Source: a virus. Taken from it: 20,409 nucleotides of DNA. The notes beneath the pieces were generated by a model, which saw only the letters and a list, made by a program, of their open reading frames with translations, did not search any database and was not told the DNA's origin. The stretch spans positions 1 through 20,409 of the IMG/VR virus record IMGVR_UViG_3300030012_002593. One strand, 5' to 3'. This document shows, one piece after another, positions 1 through 6,525 of the stretch (positions are counted from its first letter, which is position 1; every line of letters starts with the position of its first letter). A program made the position numbers and the translations under genes.

Positions 1-392
1 TTGTCAACAGATACACCTGCATCGTCAGCCATTTTGTCTATTATATCTTCCATTTCTTTATCATCAAAAGATTTTGTTGATGCATCAGCATCATATCCAT
101 ATTTCTCTGCAAACTCAGCGTCATCATCCATATCTGGCTCATCCCCACCATCTCTGTCAAAATCACTACCACTTAACTTACCACCTTGTGGTTCTTCCGG
201 CTTCTTACCGCCATCGTCATCACTTTTTTGGTCAGCAGATTTTACATACTTACCTGAGTCTGTCTTTACAAACACATCAGCACTATCGTCATCTTCCTTA
301 CCTTTTAGTTTGAATCTACCGAAACCGATAGATACATACTTGTCGTCATCAGCCTCATTGATACTTTGTGCTATTTCAAGTAGTGATATCAT
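1..392 (-). CDS. Acidic phage protein of the head-gene region, C-terminus cut off by window edge
   Basis: The frame opens with ATG at 392-390 and stays open to the left edge, giving 130 visible residues. The start overlaps the stop of the upstream 62-residue gene as ATGA, and a strong GGGGAG Shine-Dalgarno lies 6 bases before it, inside that gene. The N-terminus (residues 1-50) has a compact motif, YVSIGFGRFKLKGKE, followed by KTDSGKYVK. From residue 54 on it is low complexity, rich in Asp, Gly, Lys and Glu, with runs such as DMDDDAEF. I do not recognise the family with certainty. Position after portal and high acidity would suit a prohead core, scaffold or other head-associated protein, but that is inference from context; the missing C-terminus could carry an enzymatic domain. 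Confidence 0.75.
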   Translation of the reverse strand, partial: MISLLEIAQSINEADDDKYVSIGFGRFKLKGKEDDDSADVFVKTDSGKYVKSADQKSDDDGGKKPEEPQGGKLSGSDFDRDGGDEPDMDDDAEFAEKYGYDADASTKSFDDKEMEDIIDKMADDAGVSVD

Positions 393-577
393 TTATCTCT
401 CCCCATCATTATTTCGTGTTTAAGACTTTCCAATTGTTCTATCCATTGGTTAAGTCTCCTTAACATATAATTCTTATCTACTTCTTTGTTCTGTATCTCT
501 ACCTGCCATCTTTTTAACAGAGTGGCTATACTGAACAAAGTGTCCATATAAGACTTTTTATTATCTTCGAAAGGCAT
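389..577 (-). CDS. Small helical protein of unknown function (62 aa)
   Basis: A 62-residue frame starts with ATG at 577, nine bases after the stop of the 141-residue gene, and ends in an ATGA overlap with the next gene. The protein has no Cys or Gly-rich stretch except near the end (MMGRDK), and it is predicted by eye to be almost wholly alpha-helical, with heptad-like leucines (LFSIATLLKRW, RLNQWIEQLESL). The Shine-Dalgarno is weak (GAG about 9 bases upstream), so it may be translated by coupling to the gene before it. T4 has small prohead-core genes (67, 68) at the equivalent place after the portal, but I see no sequence resemblance that would let me assign one. The tight overlaps on both sides are the main reason to believe that it is a gene. 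Confidence 0.7.
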   Translation of the reverse strand: MPFEDNKKSYMDTLFSIATLLKRWQVEIQNKEVDKNYMLRRLNQWIEQLESLKHEIMMGRDK

Positions 578-586
578 GGTATTACT

Positions 587-1012
587 CTACTGTAACTGAC
601 CAACTTTGTTTGCTAGTTTAACTAACCTCTCACTTATTTTATTTAAAGCCTTATGTGTATTTTTCCAATATGACCTAGAATCGACATTCAATTCATTTTT
701 AAGACGAACATTCATCTTTACTAATTTATCTAAATTATTGAGACTATCTCTAATCTCTCTCATAGAACGACCTATCTTTTGTTTTGGTGTCATAGTTTCA
801 TCGTTTCTATATTCATGGTATCTACCTTCAGATACATAGTTGTATCCTGTAGAACCCAAGTCCCTCTTCTTTTTCTTTTTCTTATCTTTTTTCGGGTCTG
901 AAAAAGCAAATGGTGTCTGATAGCCAGGCACATTAGCTGAAGTAGAAGCTTCTTCAAGCTCCTTTTTGATTAACTCTCTGATTATCTCTTTGAGTTTATC
1001 CATCTTTGACAT
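587..1012 (-). CDS. Phage protein of unknown function with TPFAF motif and poly-Lys stretch (141 aa)
   Basis: I place the start at ATG 1012-1010 because AAGGAG lies 7 bases upstream; a TTG two codons earlier would have no such site. The first 17 bases overlap the end of the 287-residue gene. Residues 1-22 form an amphipathic, Glu/Lys-rich helix. Next comes a short conserved-looking segment, ASTSANVPGYQTPFAFS, then a strongly basic stretch (DPKKDKKKKKKRD), a GYNYVSE segment, and a helical C-terminal half (roughly residues 76-141). Short phage proteins with a similar GY-TPFAF segment beside the portal occur in other T4-like phages from memory, always as hypotheticals. The basic stretch could bind DNA or the acidic protein encoded downstream; this is inference. 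Confidence 0.8.
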   Translation of the reverse strand: MSKMDKLKEIIRELIKKELEEASTSANVPGYQTPFAFSDPKKDKKKKKKRDLGSTGYNYVSEGRYHEYRNDETMTPKQKIGRSMREIRDSLNNLDKLVKMNVRLKNELNVDSRSYWKNTHKALNKISERLVKLANKVGQLQ

Positions 1013-1859
1013 TTTCAAGCTCCTTAACTAATTGATAGTATCTCATTAGTGTAACTACTTGTTTGTCTTCCACAATTCTACCCTTCATAAGAGTTTCTGC
1101 TTGATTGATAGCTTCTTTAAGCTTAATCTTAGTAACTTTATCACTTACTTTAGGTAAAAATGATTGGAGTTTGGCTTTTACCTTATAAGTTTCGGTTTCT
1201 ACGAACTCTTTAAGAGAATTTGTGTTAGAAATATTGTTAATATACTCTTTGAGTAACTTTTTCTGTGATTGACTCAAAGAACTATACTTTTTATTGAACT
1301 TTTCGACTAATATACCATACGCAAGCAATCTCAAGTCCTTTTCTTGCTTTTTGTAACCCTCAACAAGTTTCTTATCCTCTTTTTTATTGGATTTCTGTTT
1401 TCTTGTTACGTGTTCTACGATCGTAAAACGACTATCTGTCTCTGTAGCTGGATTTCCATCAGTATTGGAATCGAAAACCTTAAATATTGAAGCATTTACC
1501 TTATAATTTGGAATCCTAGCCATAAAGAAGTCATTTATGTCGTAATTTTTCTTAATTTCTTTGATTAGATTGTACTTTTCTCTTTTCAATTGAGAATTAT
1601 TTAATTTTTGACGAGCTTTTACTACAGCATCTACTAAATGATTGGCTTTGATTTCAGATGTGTAATTTTCTACAGTCAAAACTCTGTACAACTCATACTC
1701 TTTTCCTAACTGAGTTTTCTTATTGAAAAATTCCTTTAATATTTTAGCAGCTGAACCTTTTTTATCATTATTTAGGACATCAACTGTAATTTGTCTTGTC
1801 AATAACTCAAATAAGATACCCGTATTACGGATTTTTGAGTGTTTTGTCTTTGAACTCAT
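996..1859 (-). CDS. Basic helical protein of unknown function downstream of portal (287 aa)
   Basis: I choose ATG 1859-1857 (MSSKTKHSKIRNTG) because GGAG lies 6 bases before it; the in-frame TTG at 1871 lies upstream of that ribosome site. The protein is Lys-rich, mostly helical and soluble, with no signal peptide, membrane segment or Cys cluster. The opening segment KHSKIRNTGILFELLTRQIT looks like a family signature. Further helical segments follow (ANHLVDAVVKARQKLN; LLKEYINNISN), with a likely linker around residues 134-152 (DSNTDGNPATETDSRF). It is separated from the portal gene by the largest gap in this half of the window, which holds a repeated AT-rich element, so it may start a separate transcript with the three genes after it. 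T4 has no clear counterpart that I can recognise; a head-assembly role is suggested only by position. Confidence 0.85.
   Translation of the reverse strand: MSSKTKHSKIRNTGILFELLTRQITVDVLNNDKKGSAAKILKEFFNKKTQLGKEYELYRVLTVENYTSEIKANHLVDAVVKARQKLNNSQLKREKYNLIKEIKKNYDINDFFMARIPNYKVNASIFKVFDSNTDGNPATETDSRFTIVEHVTRKQKSNKKEDKKLVEGYKKQEKDLRLLAYGILVEKFNKKYSSLSQSQKKLLKEYINNISNTNSLKEFVETETYKVKAKLQSFLPKVSDKVTKIKLKEAINQAETLMKGRIVEDKQVVTLMRYYQLVKELENVKDG
1020..1025 (-). promoter_or_regulatory. Shine-Dalgarno deciding the start of the 141-aa gene
   Basis: AAGGAG on the minus strand sits 7 bases before ATG 1012, inside the end of the preceding gene. This favours the ATG over the in-frame TTG at 1018, which would be only one base from the site. 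Confidence 0.7.
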
Positions 1860-1865
1860 TTTAAA

Positions 1866-1869
1866 CTCC
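1866..1869 (-). promoter_or_regulatory. Shine-Dalgarno deciding the start of the 287-aa gene
   Basis: GGAG on the minus strand lies 6 bases before ATG 1859. It falls inside the extra four codons that a TTG start at 1871 would add, so the TTG start is unlikely. Confidence 0.7.
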
Positions 1870-1886
1870 AATCATTTGTATAATAC

Positions 1887-1902
1887 TTCATATATAAATA
1901 TA
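1887..1902. promoter_or_regulatory. AT-rich 16-base element, copy 1 (possible promoter)
   Basis: The plus-strand sequence TTCATATATAAATATA lies in the gap between the portal stop and the 287-residue gene, starting 28 bases before that gene. An identical 16-mer lies at 10524-10539. It contains TATAAATA, the T4 late-promoter core, but in plus orientation, opposite to all genes; the minus strand reads TATATTTATATATGAA. Regulatory function is inferred from exact repetition in two gaps between genes. Confidence 0.35.
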
Positions 1903-1909
1903 TCATTAC

Positions 1910-3715
1910 CTAATTTTTCTTAGTATTAATAGAAGATACTTCTGATTTATACTCATTTTCTAACTCACTTGACTCAGATATAAGTTGTTTCTCCTTATCA
2001 CCAAGACCTTTGAACAAAGTTTCGTAATGATGACTAGCAACAGCGCCATGTGCCATCTTCTTATCATGTGCACCCAATGGGTCTCTACCTCTAGCTCCAC
2101 TATCCTTACCATATTTGTTAGCTTCCTTTGGTCTTCCGGCGCCTGGTTGTCCTCCTTCTTCCGAACCACCCTCATCATCCAACTCATGACCAGTTCTACC
2201 CATAGCTAAATCAGATGGTGTACCTTGAGATTGTCCTGTCTTAGCAGGATCGTTACCCTCTGCTTCTATCTGTTGTCTTCTGAATTTATTTTTGTAATCA
2301 AAAATTATCTGTTCATCGTTTTCTTTCATTTCTTCATCGGTAAAACCAAACACATTTTTGTAAATCCATTCTGATGACATTAATCCATCCCTAACCATAG
2401 AATCAGCTAATGAAGTTTTCTGTGTCCATAGCTCTAACTTCTCTTGTTCATAGATTGTAGATGGATTTGTTAATCCTAAATCAAAATTTACCAATTCTTG
2501 GTCACGAAAACCTTGAGCGTATAGATGAACCACAGCTATTTTAGTCAACTCACTAACTACAATTCTCTGTATTCTCTCTATCGTTCTAGCAAAACGGACA
2601 TCTTCAGCAGCTAACGTAGCCTTAGAACCTAAACCTTCCTCATATCCTAAGAAAGCCTTCGGAACTCTTAGTGAAGCCATAAGTCTGTTTCTTAGATATT
2701 CGATATCGTCAACAGCATCGTAACTCAAACCACTAAGTGACTCAATATTAGTTCCGCTATCTCCACCCCTTACAGGTAAAAAGAAATCTTCTGTGAGGTT
2801 TTGGATGTTATAACGAAGATTGTAGTCACCTGTTTTCTCATCGATTACAGGAGCCTTCTTCATCTTATTGATTGTCTGTTGCATAAAATTATCAACTTCA
2901 GCTGGTGGTATGTTACCAATATCTAACTTAAATATTCTCTTCTCTGGCGCTCTCATAATACGATGTATCAACATAGCGTCTTCCATAAGAGTTAATTGTT
3001 TCCAAACCTTCCTACCAGCCTCTAACATAGAACGGCCGTAAGGAACGTAATTAGAATCTGATAGTAATCTGAAGTGAGCTACCTCATAGTTCTCAAATGT
3101 CTTTGGGTCTTTCTGTTTAGCTGAATGTCTACTAGCGTCACCTTGTGGTGTTAGTAGAAACTGAACCATCTGTGGATTATCAGGATCGTGTCCTTCCATT
3201 CTAGCCACATCGTAGGCTGACATTGGTGTTACATTTGTGATACCGTACTTATCGGTAATCTCTAATTGTAAAAAGAAATCACCATACTTATTCATATTAC
3301 GAACCCAAGGCCATAGATTGAACTCTATGTTCAAAATATCGTAAAATAGATTATGTAGTATATCATGTATTTGATTATTATCGGTAGTTATATTTAATAC
3401 CTTACCATATTCATTTTTCATCGTAGACTCATCCGAGTAGATGTCTAAAGCAGATGCAATTATAGAATCACTATCCATAGATTCATAATCCCTAAATAAT
3501 CCTAAACGGAGCTGCTGTTGATATAATTGGTCGTTATAACCATATTGTTGCATGTTGGAATACAACTTACTATACCTATCGACTAAGTTAGTTTGTACGC
3601 TGGATTGTAACTGTCCTGTATCTACAATCTTCAACTTCTTTCCACCGATATTACGAACAATCGTATTTGTAGAAAAAAGTCGTTTTAGTCTTGAAAATAA
3701 ATCTTTTTCTGCCAT
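1910..3715 (-). CDS. 20: Portal protein, T4 gp20-like
   Basis: A 601-residue protein forming the dodecameric ring at the head vertex through which DNA is packaged and released, and to which the tail joins. T4 gp20 is similar in length (about 520 residues) and shares several segments: the acidic, helical N-terminal region, DIYSDEST near residue 91, YVPYGRSMLEAGRKVWKQL at 223-241, RAPEKRIFKLDIGNIPPAEV at 255-274, and DDIEYLRNRLMASLRVPKAF at 336-355, matching the gp20 pattern of a DIEYF-type stretch followed by LNVP. Residues 487-560 form a Gly/Asp/Glu-rich low-complexity extension, then a short helical tail, which is longer than in T4. The ATG at 3715 has AGAGGT six bases upstream and follows the terminase stop by 11 bases, so the two are co-transcribed. 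Confidence 0.93.
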   Translation of the reverse strand: MAEKDLFSRLKRLFSTNTIVRNIGGKKLKIVDTGQLQSSVQTNLVDRYSKLYSNMQQYGYNDQLYQQQLRLGLFRDYESMDSDSIIASALDIYSDESTMKNEYGKVLNITTDNNQIHDILHNLFYDILNIEFNLWPWVRNMNKYGDFFLQLEITDKYGITNVTPMSAYDVARMEGHDPDNPQMVQFLLTPQGDASRHSAKQKDPKTFENYEVAHFRLLSDSNYVPYGRSMLEAGRKVWKQLTLMEDAMLIHRIMRAPEKRIFKLDIGNIPPAEVDNFMQQTINKMKKAPVIDEKTGDYNLRYNIQNLTEDFFLPVRGGDSGTNIESLSGLSYDAVDDIEYLRNRLMASLRVPKAFLGYEEGLGSKATLAAEDVRFARTIERIQRIVVSELTKIAVVHLYAQGFRDQELVNFDLGLTNPSTIYEQEKLELWTQKTSLADSMVRDGLMSSEWIYKNVFGFTDEEMKENDEQIIFDYKNKFRRQQIEAEGNDPAKTGQSQGTPSDLAMGRTGHELDDEGGSEEGGQPGAGRPKEANKYGKDSGARGRDPLGAHDKKMAHGAVASHHYETLFKGLGDKEKQLISESSELENEYKSEVSSINTKKN

Positions 3716-3726
3716 AGTTTTACCTC

Positions 3727-5304
3727 TTAGTTAATTAACCAATCTAACGACTCTTTTTCTCCGTTGGGTCCTACTTCTATTTCCCAAGAGTTCGTTTTGT
3801 TGGTTGGTTTTTGTGGTATCATCTGTGATGCTACACCACTCAAAGTTTTTTTAGTTAATTCTATTCCTTCATTTCTTAATCTTAATGCAGTATCTCTTAC
3901 CCAAAGAGTCAAAGCAAAACTCATAACTAAATCATCGTTATATCCCTGCATCGCTTCAGCTTTATTGTTGTTATATATAAATACAAACAACTCATCAATT
4001 AATCGATTTGAACGGACAATTACTGACTTTTCTCTAAAATATTCCTCTAATTTAGCGATTACCAAAGGTCTTGTCTTCATTGTCATAGAAAAACCAGCTA
4101 CCATATTCCTATCTTGGTTTCTATATCTATTATTTATCTGATGTTCCGTATCCACATACTTTAAATCTTTACTTGTGTAAAATAGGTTTTCGTATCCTCT
4201 ATCAATGCATTGCTGTAGAGCAGCCCAACCTATGTTATTATTCTCAACCACCAATAGGGCGTTGTTATATTCAGTAGCTACATTTACACATAGGTTACCA
4301 AAATCTTTTGTGGACATTCTACCCTTATACTCAGCTACCTGTTCCATAGTTTCTATATCCATAACGTGAAAAGCTGAATAATCTGAACCATCTCCTCTAC
4401 TGACATCAGCACTCAACACATAATCTTTTGTGTAATTTGGTGGTTGCCATATCCAAAGGTTACTATCAACACCTCTTTTTTCCAATGGGTCTTGAGCTTG
4501 TTTTTCTCTATACTCATCTAATATGATACCATCTATTACAGTTTGTCCTGAAGTAATAAAGTCACAATCACATTCTTGAGCCGCTAATGATGGGCCTAAT
4601 AGTTTGTCTTGCTCTTTTCTCCACTCATCGTTTCTCTCAGGATGTAGATTCCAATGCAACTTAATCCAATTCCAATCATTAGTTCCTTCTTCGGCACCAA
4701 CCCAAGTCTTATGAAACCAATTACCAACACCATTTGGTGTGGATAGTGCGATACATTGTCCACCAGTAGATAGCGTCTGTGAAGCAGCAGCCCATATTGG
4801 TTCAATCTTATCGATGAAAGCAGCCTCATCCAATATTAGCAGCGATAGTGCTTCTGAACGACCACTATCCTCACCACTCGATACAGCCTTTATCTGTGAA
4901 CCATTGTTATATCGTAAGGATAGTTTGTTATCTTCCGTACATTTCTGTTTCAACCAAGAGGGTAAGTTGGCATGCATTACTCTTACCTTAGTTACCAAGT
5001 TCTTAGCGGTATCTTGTTTGGTAGCGATTACCAATATGTTCTTATCTTGACCAAATGTCATCATCCAAAGAGAGTAACCAGCAGTCAATGTTGATAATCC
5101 CAACTGACGAGCTTTAAGTATAATGTTAAATCTATGGTCTTCAAACGTCTTCAAAGATTTTTCTTGATACTCATAAAGGTGAAAAGGAACCTTACCTTTC
5201 ATTGGATGCTGAACAACACAATACTTTTTTAAAAAGTATACAGGATCTTTAGCACACTTTTGGTACTCCTTTTTTATTACTTCTTTTAGAACACCTGGTT
5301 TCAT
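3727..5304 (-). CDS. 17: Terminase large subunit, T4 gp17-like
   Basis: The DNA-packaging motor: an ATPase that pumps DNA through the portal, joined to a nuclease that cuts concatemers. With the start at ATG 5304 it has 525 residues. The ATPase part shows an adenine/Walker A-type loop KARQLGLST (64-72, same style as T4 SRQLGKTT), Walker B LLILDEAAF with catalytic DE at 159-160, and the coupling motif STPNG (188-192). The RNase H-like nuclease part shows SADVSRGDGSDYSAF with Asp 300, VVENNN with Glu 354, and YNDDLVMSFAL with Asp 457/458 as metal ligands. All key residues look intact. The start overlaps the preceding stop as ATGA and has AGGA upstream; an in-frame TTG at 5340 lacks such support. 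No recognisable small terminase gene precedes it. T4 has genes 18 and 19 between terminase and portal; here they are absent. Confidence 0.96.
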   Translation of the reverse strand: MKPGVLKEVIKKEYQKCAKDPVYFLKKYCVVQHPMKGKVPFHLYEYQEKSLKTFEDHRFNIILKARQLGLSTLTAGYSLWMMTFGQDKNILVIATKQDTAKNLVTKVRVMHANLPSWLKQKCTEDNKLSLRYNNGSQIKAVSSGEDSGRSEALSLLILDEAAFIDKIEPIWAAASQTLSTGGQCIALSTPNGVGNWFHKTWVGAEEGTNDWNWIKLHWNLHPERNDEWRKEQDKLLGPSLAAQECDCDFITSGQTVIDGIILDEYREKQAQDPLEKRGVDSNLWIWQPPNYTKDYVLSADVSRGDGSDYSAFHVMDIETMEQVAEYKGRMSTKDFGNLCVNVATEYNNALLVVENNNIGWAALQQCIDRGYENLFYTSKDLKYVDTEHQINNRYRNQDRNMVAGFSMTMKTRPLVIAKLEEYFREKSVIVRSNRLIDELFVFIYNNNKAEAMQGYNDDLVMSFALTLWVRDTALRLRNEGIELTKKTLSGVASQMIPQKPTNKTNSWEIEVGPNGEKESLDWLIN

Positions 5305-5684
5305 AATAGCTTTCCTAAGTAAATTCCTACTGCAAACCAAAGATATCTATGTTCCCATATTTTTGGTTTTACCAACTTAATCATTTTTTGATTAGCTTCA
5401 TCTCTATCTTTCAATATCTCAATCTGTTCACTCTTCTTCAATAGAAGTAAAGAATCAGTTTTAACCTGACTTTCTAATTCTTTTATCAACATATCAGAAT
5501 CATCGATTACTTCTTTCTGCGATGCGATTAGGTTATTAGCATTGTCTACCTTACCCTGCCATTGTAAGTCCCTTTCCTTTATCATCTCCAGCACTTCGGA
5601 TTGTGTGTAGGATTGACTACTAGCAACTGATAGTACAAAGAATGATACCAAAAAGTATTTAAGTATTTTTACAGCTAACTTCAT
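5301..5684 (-). CDS. Membrane-anchored coiled-coil protein (127 aa), possible lysis protein
   Basis: The start at ATG 5684 overlaps the stop of the preceding gene as ATGA and has AAGAG close upstream; the stop overlaps the terminase start as ATGA. Residues 1-7 are short and basic (MKLAVKI), 8-23 are hydrophobic (KYFLVSFFVLSVASSQ), and this looks like a signal peptide or membrane anchor. Residues 28-105 form a polar coiled coil rich in Glu, Lys, Asp and Leu. The C-terminus (about 113-127, YLWFAVGIYLGKLL) is a second hydrophobic segment. An N-terminal anchor, periplasmic coiled coil and C-terminal hydrophobic end is the layout of a unimolecular spanin, though there is no lipobox Cys. Paired with the 102-residue gene before it, a lysis or envelope role is plausible but unproven. 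Terminase small subunits also use coiled coils, but they lack a signal peptide. Confidence 0.8.
   Translation of the reverse strand: MKLAVKILKYFLVSFFVLSVASSQSYTQSEVLEMIKERDLQWQGKVDNANNLIASQKEVIDDSDMLIKELESQVKTDSLLLLKKSEQIEILKDRDEANQKMIKLVKPKIWEHRYLWFAVGIYLGKLL
5310..5316 (-). promoter_or_regulatory. Shine-Dalgarno deciding the terminase start
   Basis: AGGAAAG on the minus strand lies 5 bases before ATG 5304, within the end of the preceding gene. It supports the ATGA-coupled start over the upstream in-frame TTG at 5340. Confidence 0.65.
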
Positions 5685-5989
5685 TTGCTCTTAGCGAACT
5701 TTCTCAAAAAGTCTTCTGCTGATTCTACCTCATCGTTATCATAAACCTCTTGCATCTTTTCGGTTTTCTTTTTAGAAATGGTAAGCTTTCTTTTTAGATT
5801 ACCTACCTCTTTTTTAGAGGATGTCTTAGCTTCTTCTAATTCTTTGATTTGTTTCTCAACCTTCTTCTCTTTCTTCTTATTCTCTTTGATAACTTTTTTA
5901 AGCTCTCTCACTTCTTTACTCTTTGAAGAAGCAGCGAAGAGAGCTCCAACGGCTCCTAAAATACCAAGTATTATTTTCCACAACTTCAT
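5681..5989 (-). CDS. Small membrane protein with lysine-rich coiled coil (102 aa)
   Basis: The start ATG 5989 overlaps the stop of the Zn-ribbon gene by one base (TAATG), with GGAG about 8 bases upstream; the stop overlaps the next start as ATGA. A hydrophobic stretch at residues 4-20 (WKIILGILGAVGALFAA) after a short basic start predicts one membrane span, followed by about 65 residues of highly charged Lys/Glu coiled coil and a short acidic then basic end (NDEVESAEDFLRKFAKSK). The topology would put the coiled coil outside the cytoplasm if it is type II, as in inner-membrane spanins. I do not recognise a named family. Together with the next gene it forms a two-gene membrane cassette just before terminase. 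Confidence 0.78.
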   Translation of the reverse strand: MKLWKIILGILGAVGALFAASSKSKEVRELKKVIKENKKKEKKVEKQIKELEEAKTSSKKEVGNLKRKLTISKKKTEKMQEVYDNDEVESAEDFLRKFAKSK

Positions 5990-6516
5990 TATTCGTTCTC
6001 CAACTTTTCTAAAGCTTCATTATACTTTTCTAAAGCATCATCTGCTTCTTTTTTGATTTTATTAACATCGATATCCCACTTTTCTTCCTCTAATTCTGGT
6101 GTATTAACACCAACATTATTAAACCAAGTAGGAGCCTTTGTATTTCTCCACTCTTTTATAGCTTGTATTTGTTCCTTTACAAAAGATATTTTGTTTTGTT
6201 TTACTTTTTCTTTTTCCCACTCTTCATATGTTCCATCCATTCTCATCTTATTTTCTATCTCTATCTGACAATCAAAACAATGTCCGTACATATACCAAAA
6301 CTTATTATCAAGTCTTTTTTTCATAATAACATCACATTTAGGACAGAACATTGGCATTCTGGCTTCCTTCATAACATCAGAAAGTCTACTAATCTTATCA
6401 CCGCTTTCTTGTTCTTTACCTTTATAACCAACCATTACTCTTTTTTCAGGAGTTTTACCTGATAGTAAATCTCCTAACGCTTTGTTTTGTCTTTCCGATT
6501 CCTTACTATATCCCAT
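5989..6516 (-). CDS. Zinc-ribbon protein of unknown function (175 aa)
   Basis: The ATG at 6516 has AGGAG six bases upstream, and that site overlaps the stop codon of the fusion gene before it, so translation of the two is probably coupled. The central region carries two CxxC pairs, CPKC at residues 58-61 and CFDC at 80-83, separated by 18 residues containing aromatic residues (FWYMYGH). This is a classic four-Cys zinc ribbon. Upstream is a polar segment with a repeated basic/Gly character (VMVGYKGKEQESGDK). Downstream is a long helical region rich in Glu, Lys and Trp, ending in a coiled-coil tail (DDALEKYNEALEKLENE). Zinc ribbons often bind nucleic acid or act in assembly; no specific job can be given. 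The TAATG overlap with the next gene places it in the terminase-leading operon. Confidence 0.85.
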   Translation of the reverse strand: MGYSKESERQNKALGDLLSGKTPEKRVMVGYKGKEQESGDKISRLSDVMKEARMPMFCPKCDVIMKKRLDNKFWYMYGHCFDCQIEIENKMRMDGTYEEWEKEKVKQNKISFVKEQIQAIKEWRNTKAPTWFNNVGVNTPELEEEKWDIDVNKIKKEADDALEKYNEALEKLENE

Positions 6517-6525
6517 AACCTACTC

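Noticed and set aside
1-423. Plus-strand open frame of 140 codons rich in Ser and Pro
   Set aside because: It is the complement of the acidic Asp/Ser-coding minus-strand gene; it has no ribosome site and low-complexity composition.
880-900. A-rich slippery site in the poly-Lys part of the 141-aa gene
   Set aside because: AAAAAAG is present, but its register in the frame does not match the X-XXY-YYZ slip pattern, and no longer overlapping frame is needed.
3976-3983. TATAAATA inside the terminase gene as a third promoter-like element
   Set aside because: It lies within a well-conserved coding stretch (IYNNN codons) and shares only 10 bases of the intergenic 16-mer; probably coincidence.
5304-5340. 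TTG start giving terminase twelve extra residues
   Set aside because: No ribosome site precedes it, and the extension (MVCSRNLLRKAI) reads through the previous gene; the ATGA-coupled ATG fits better.
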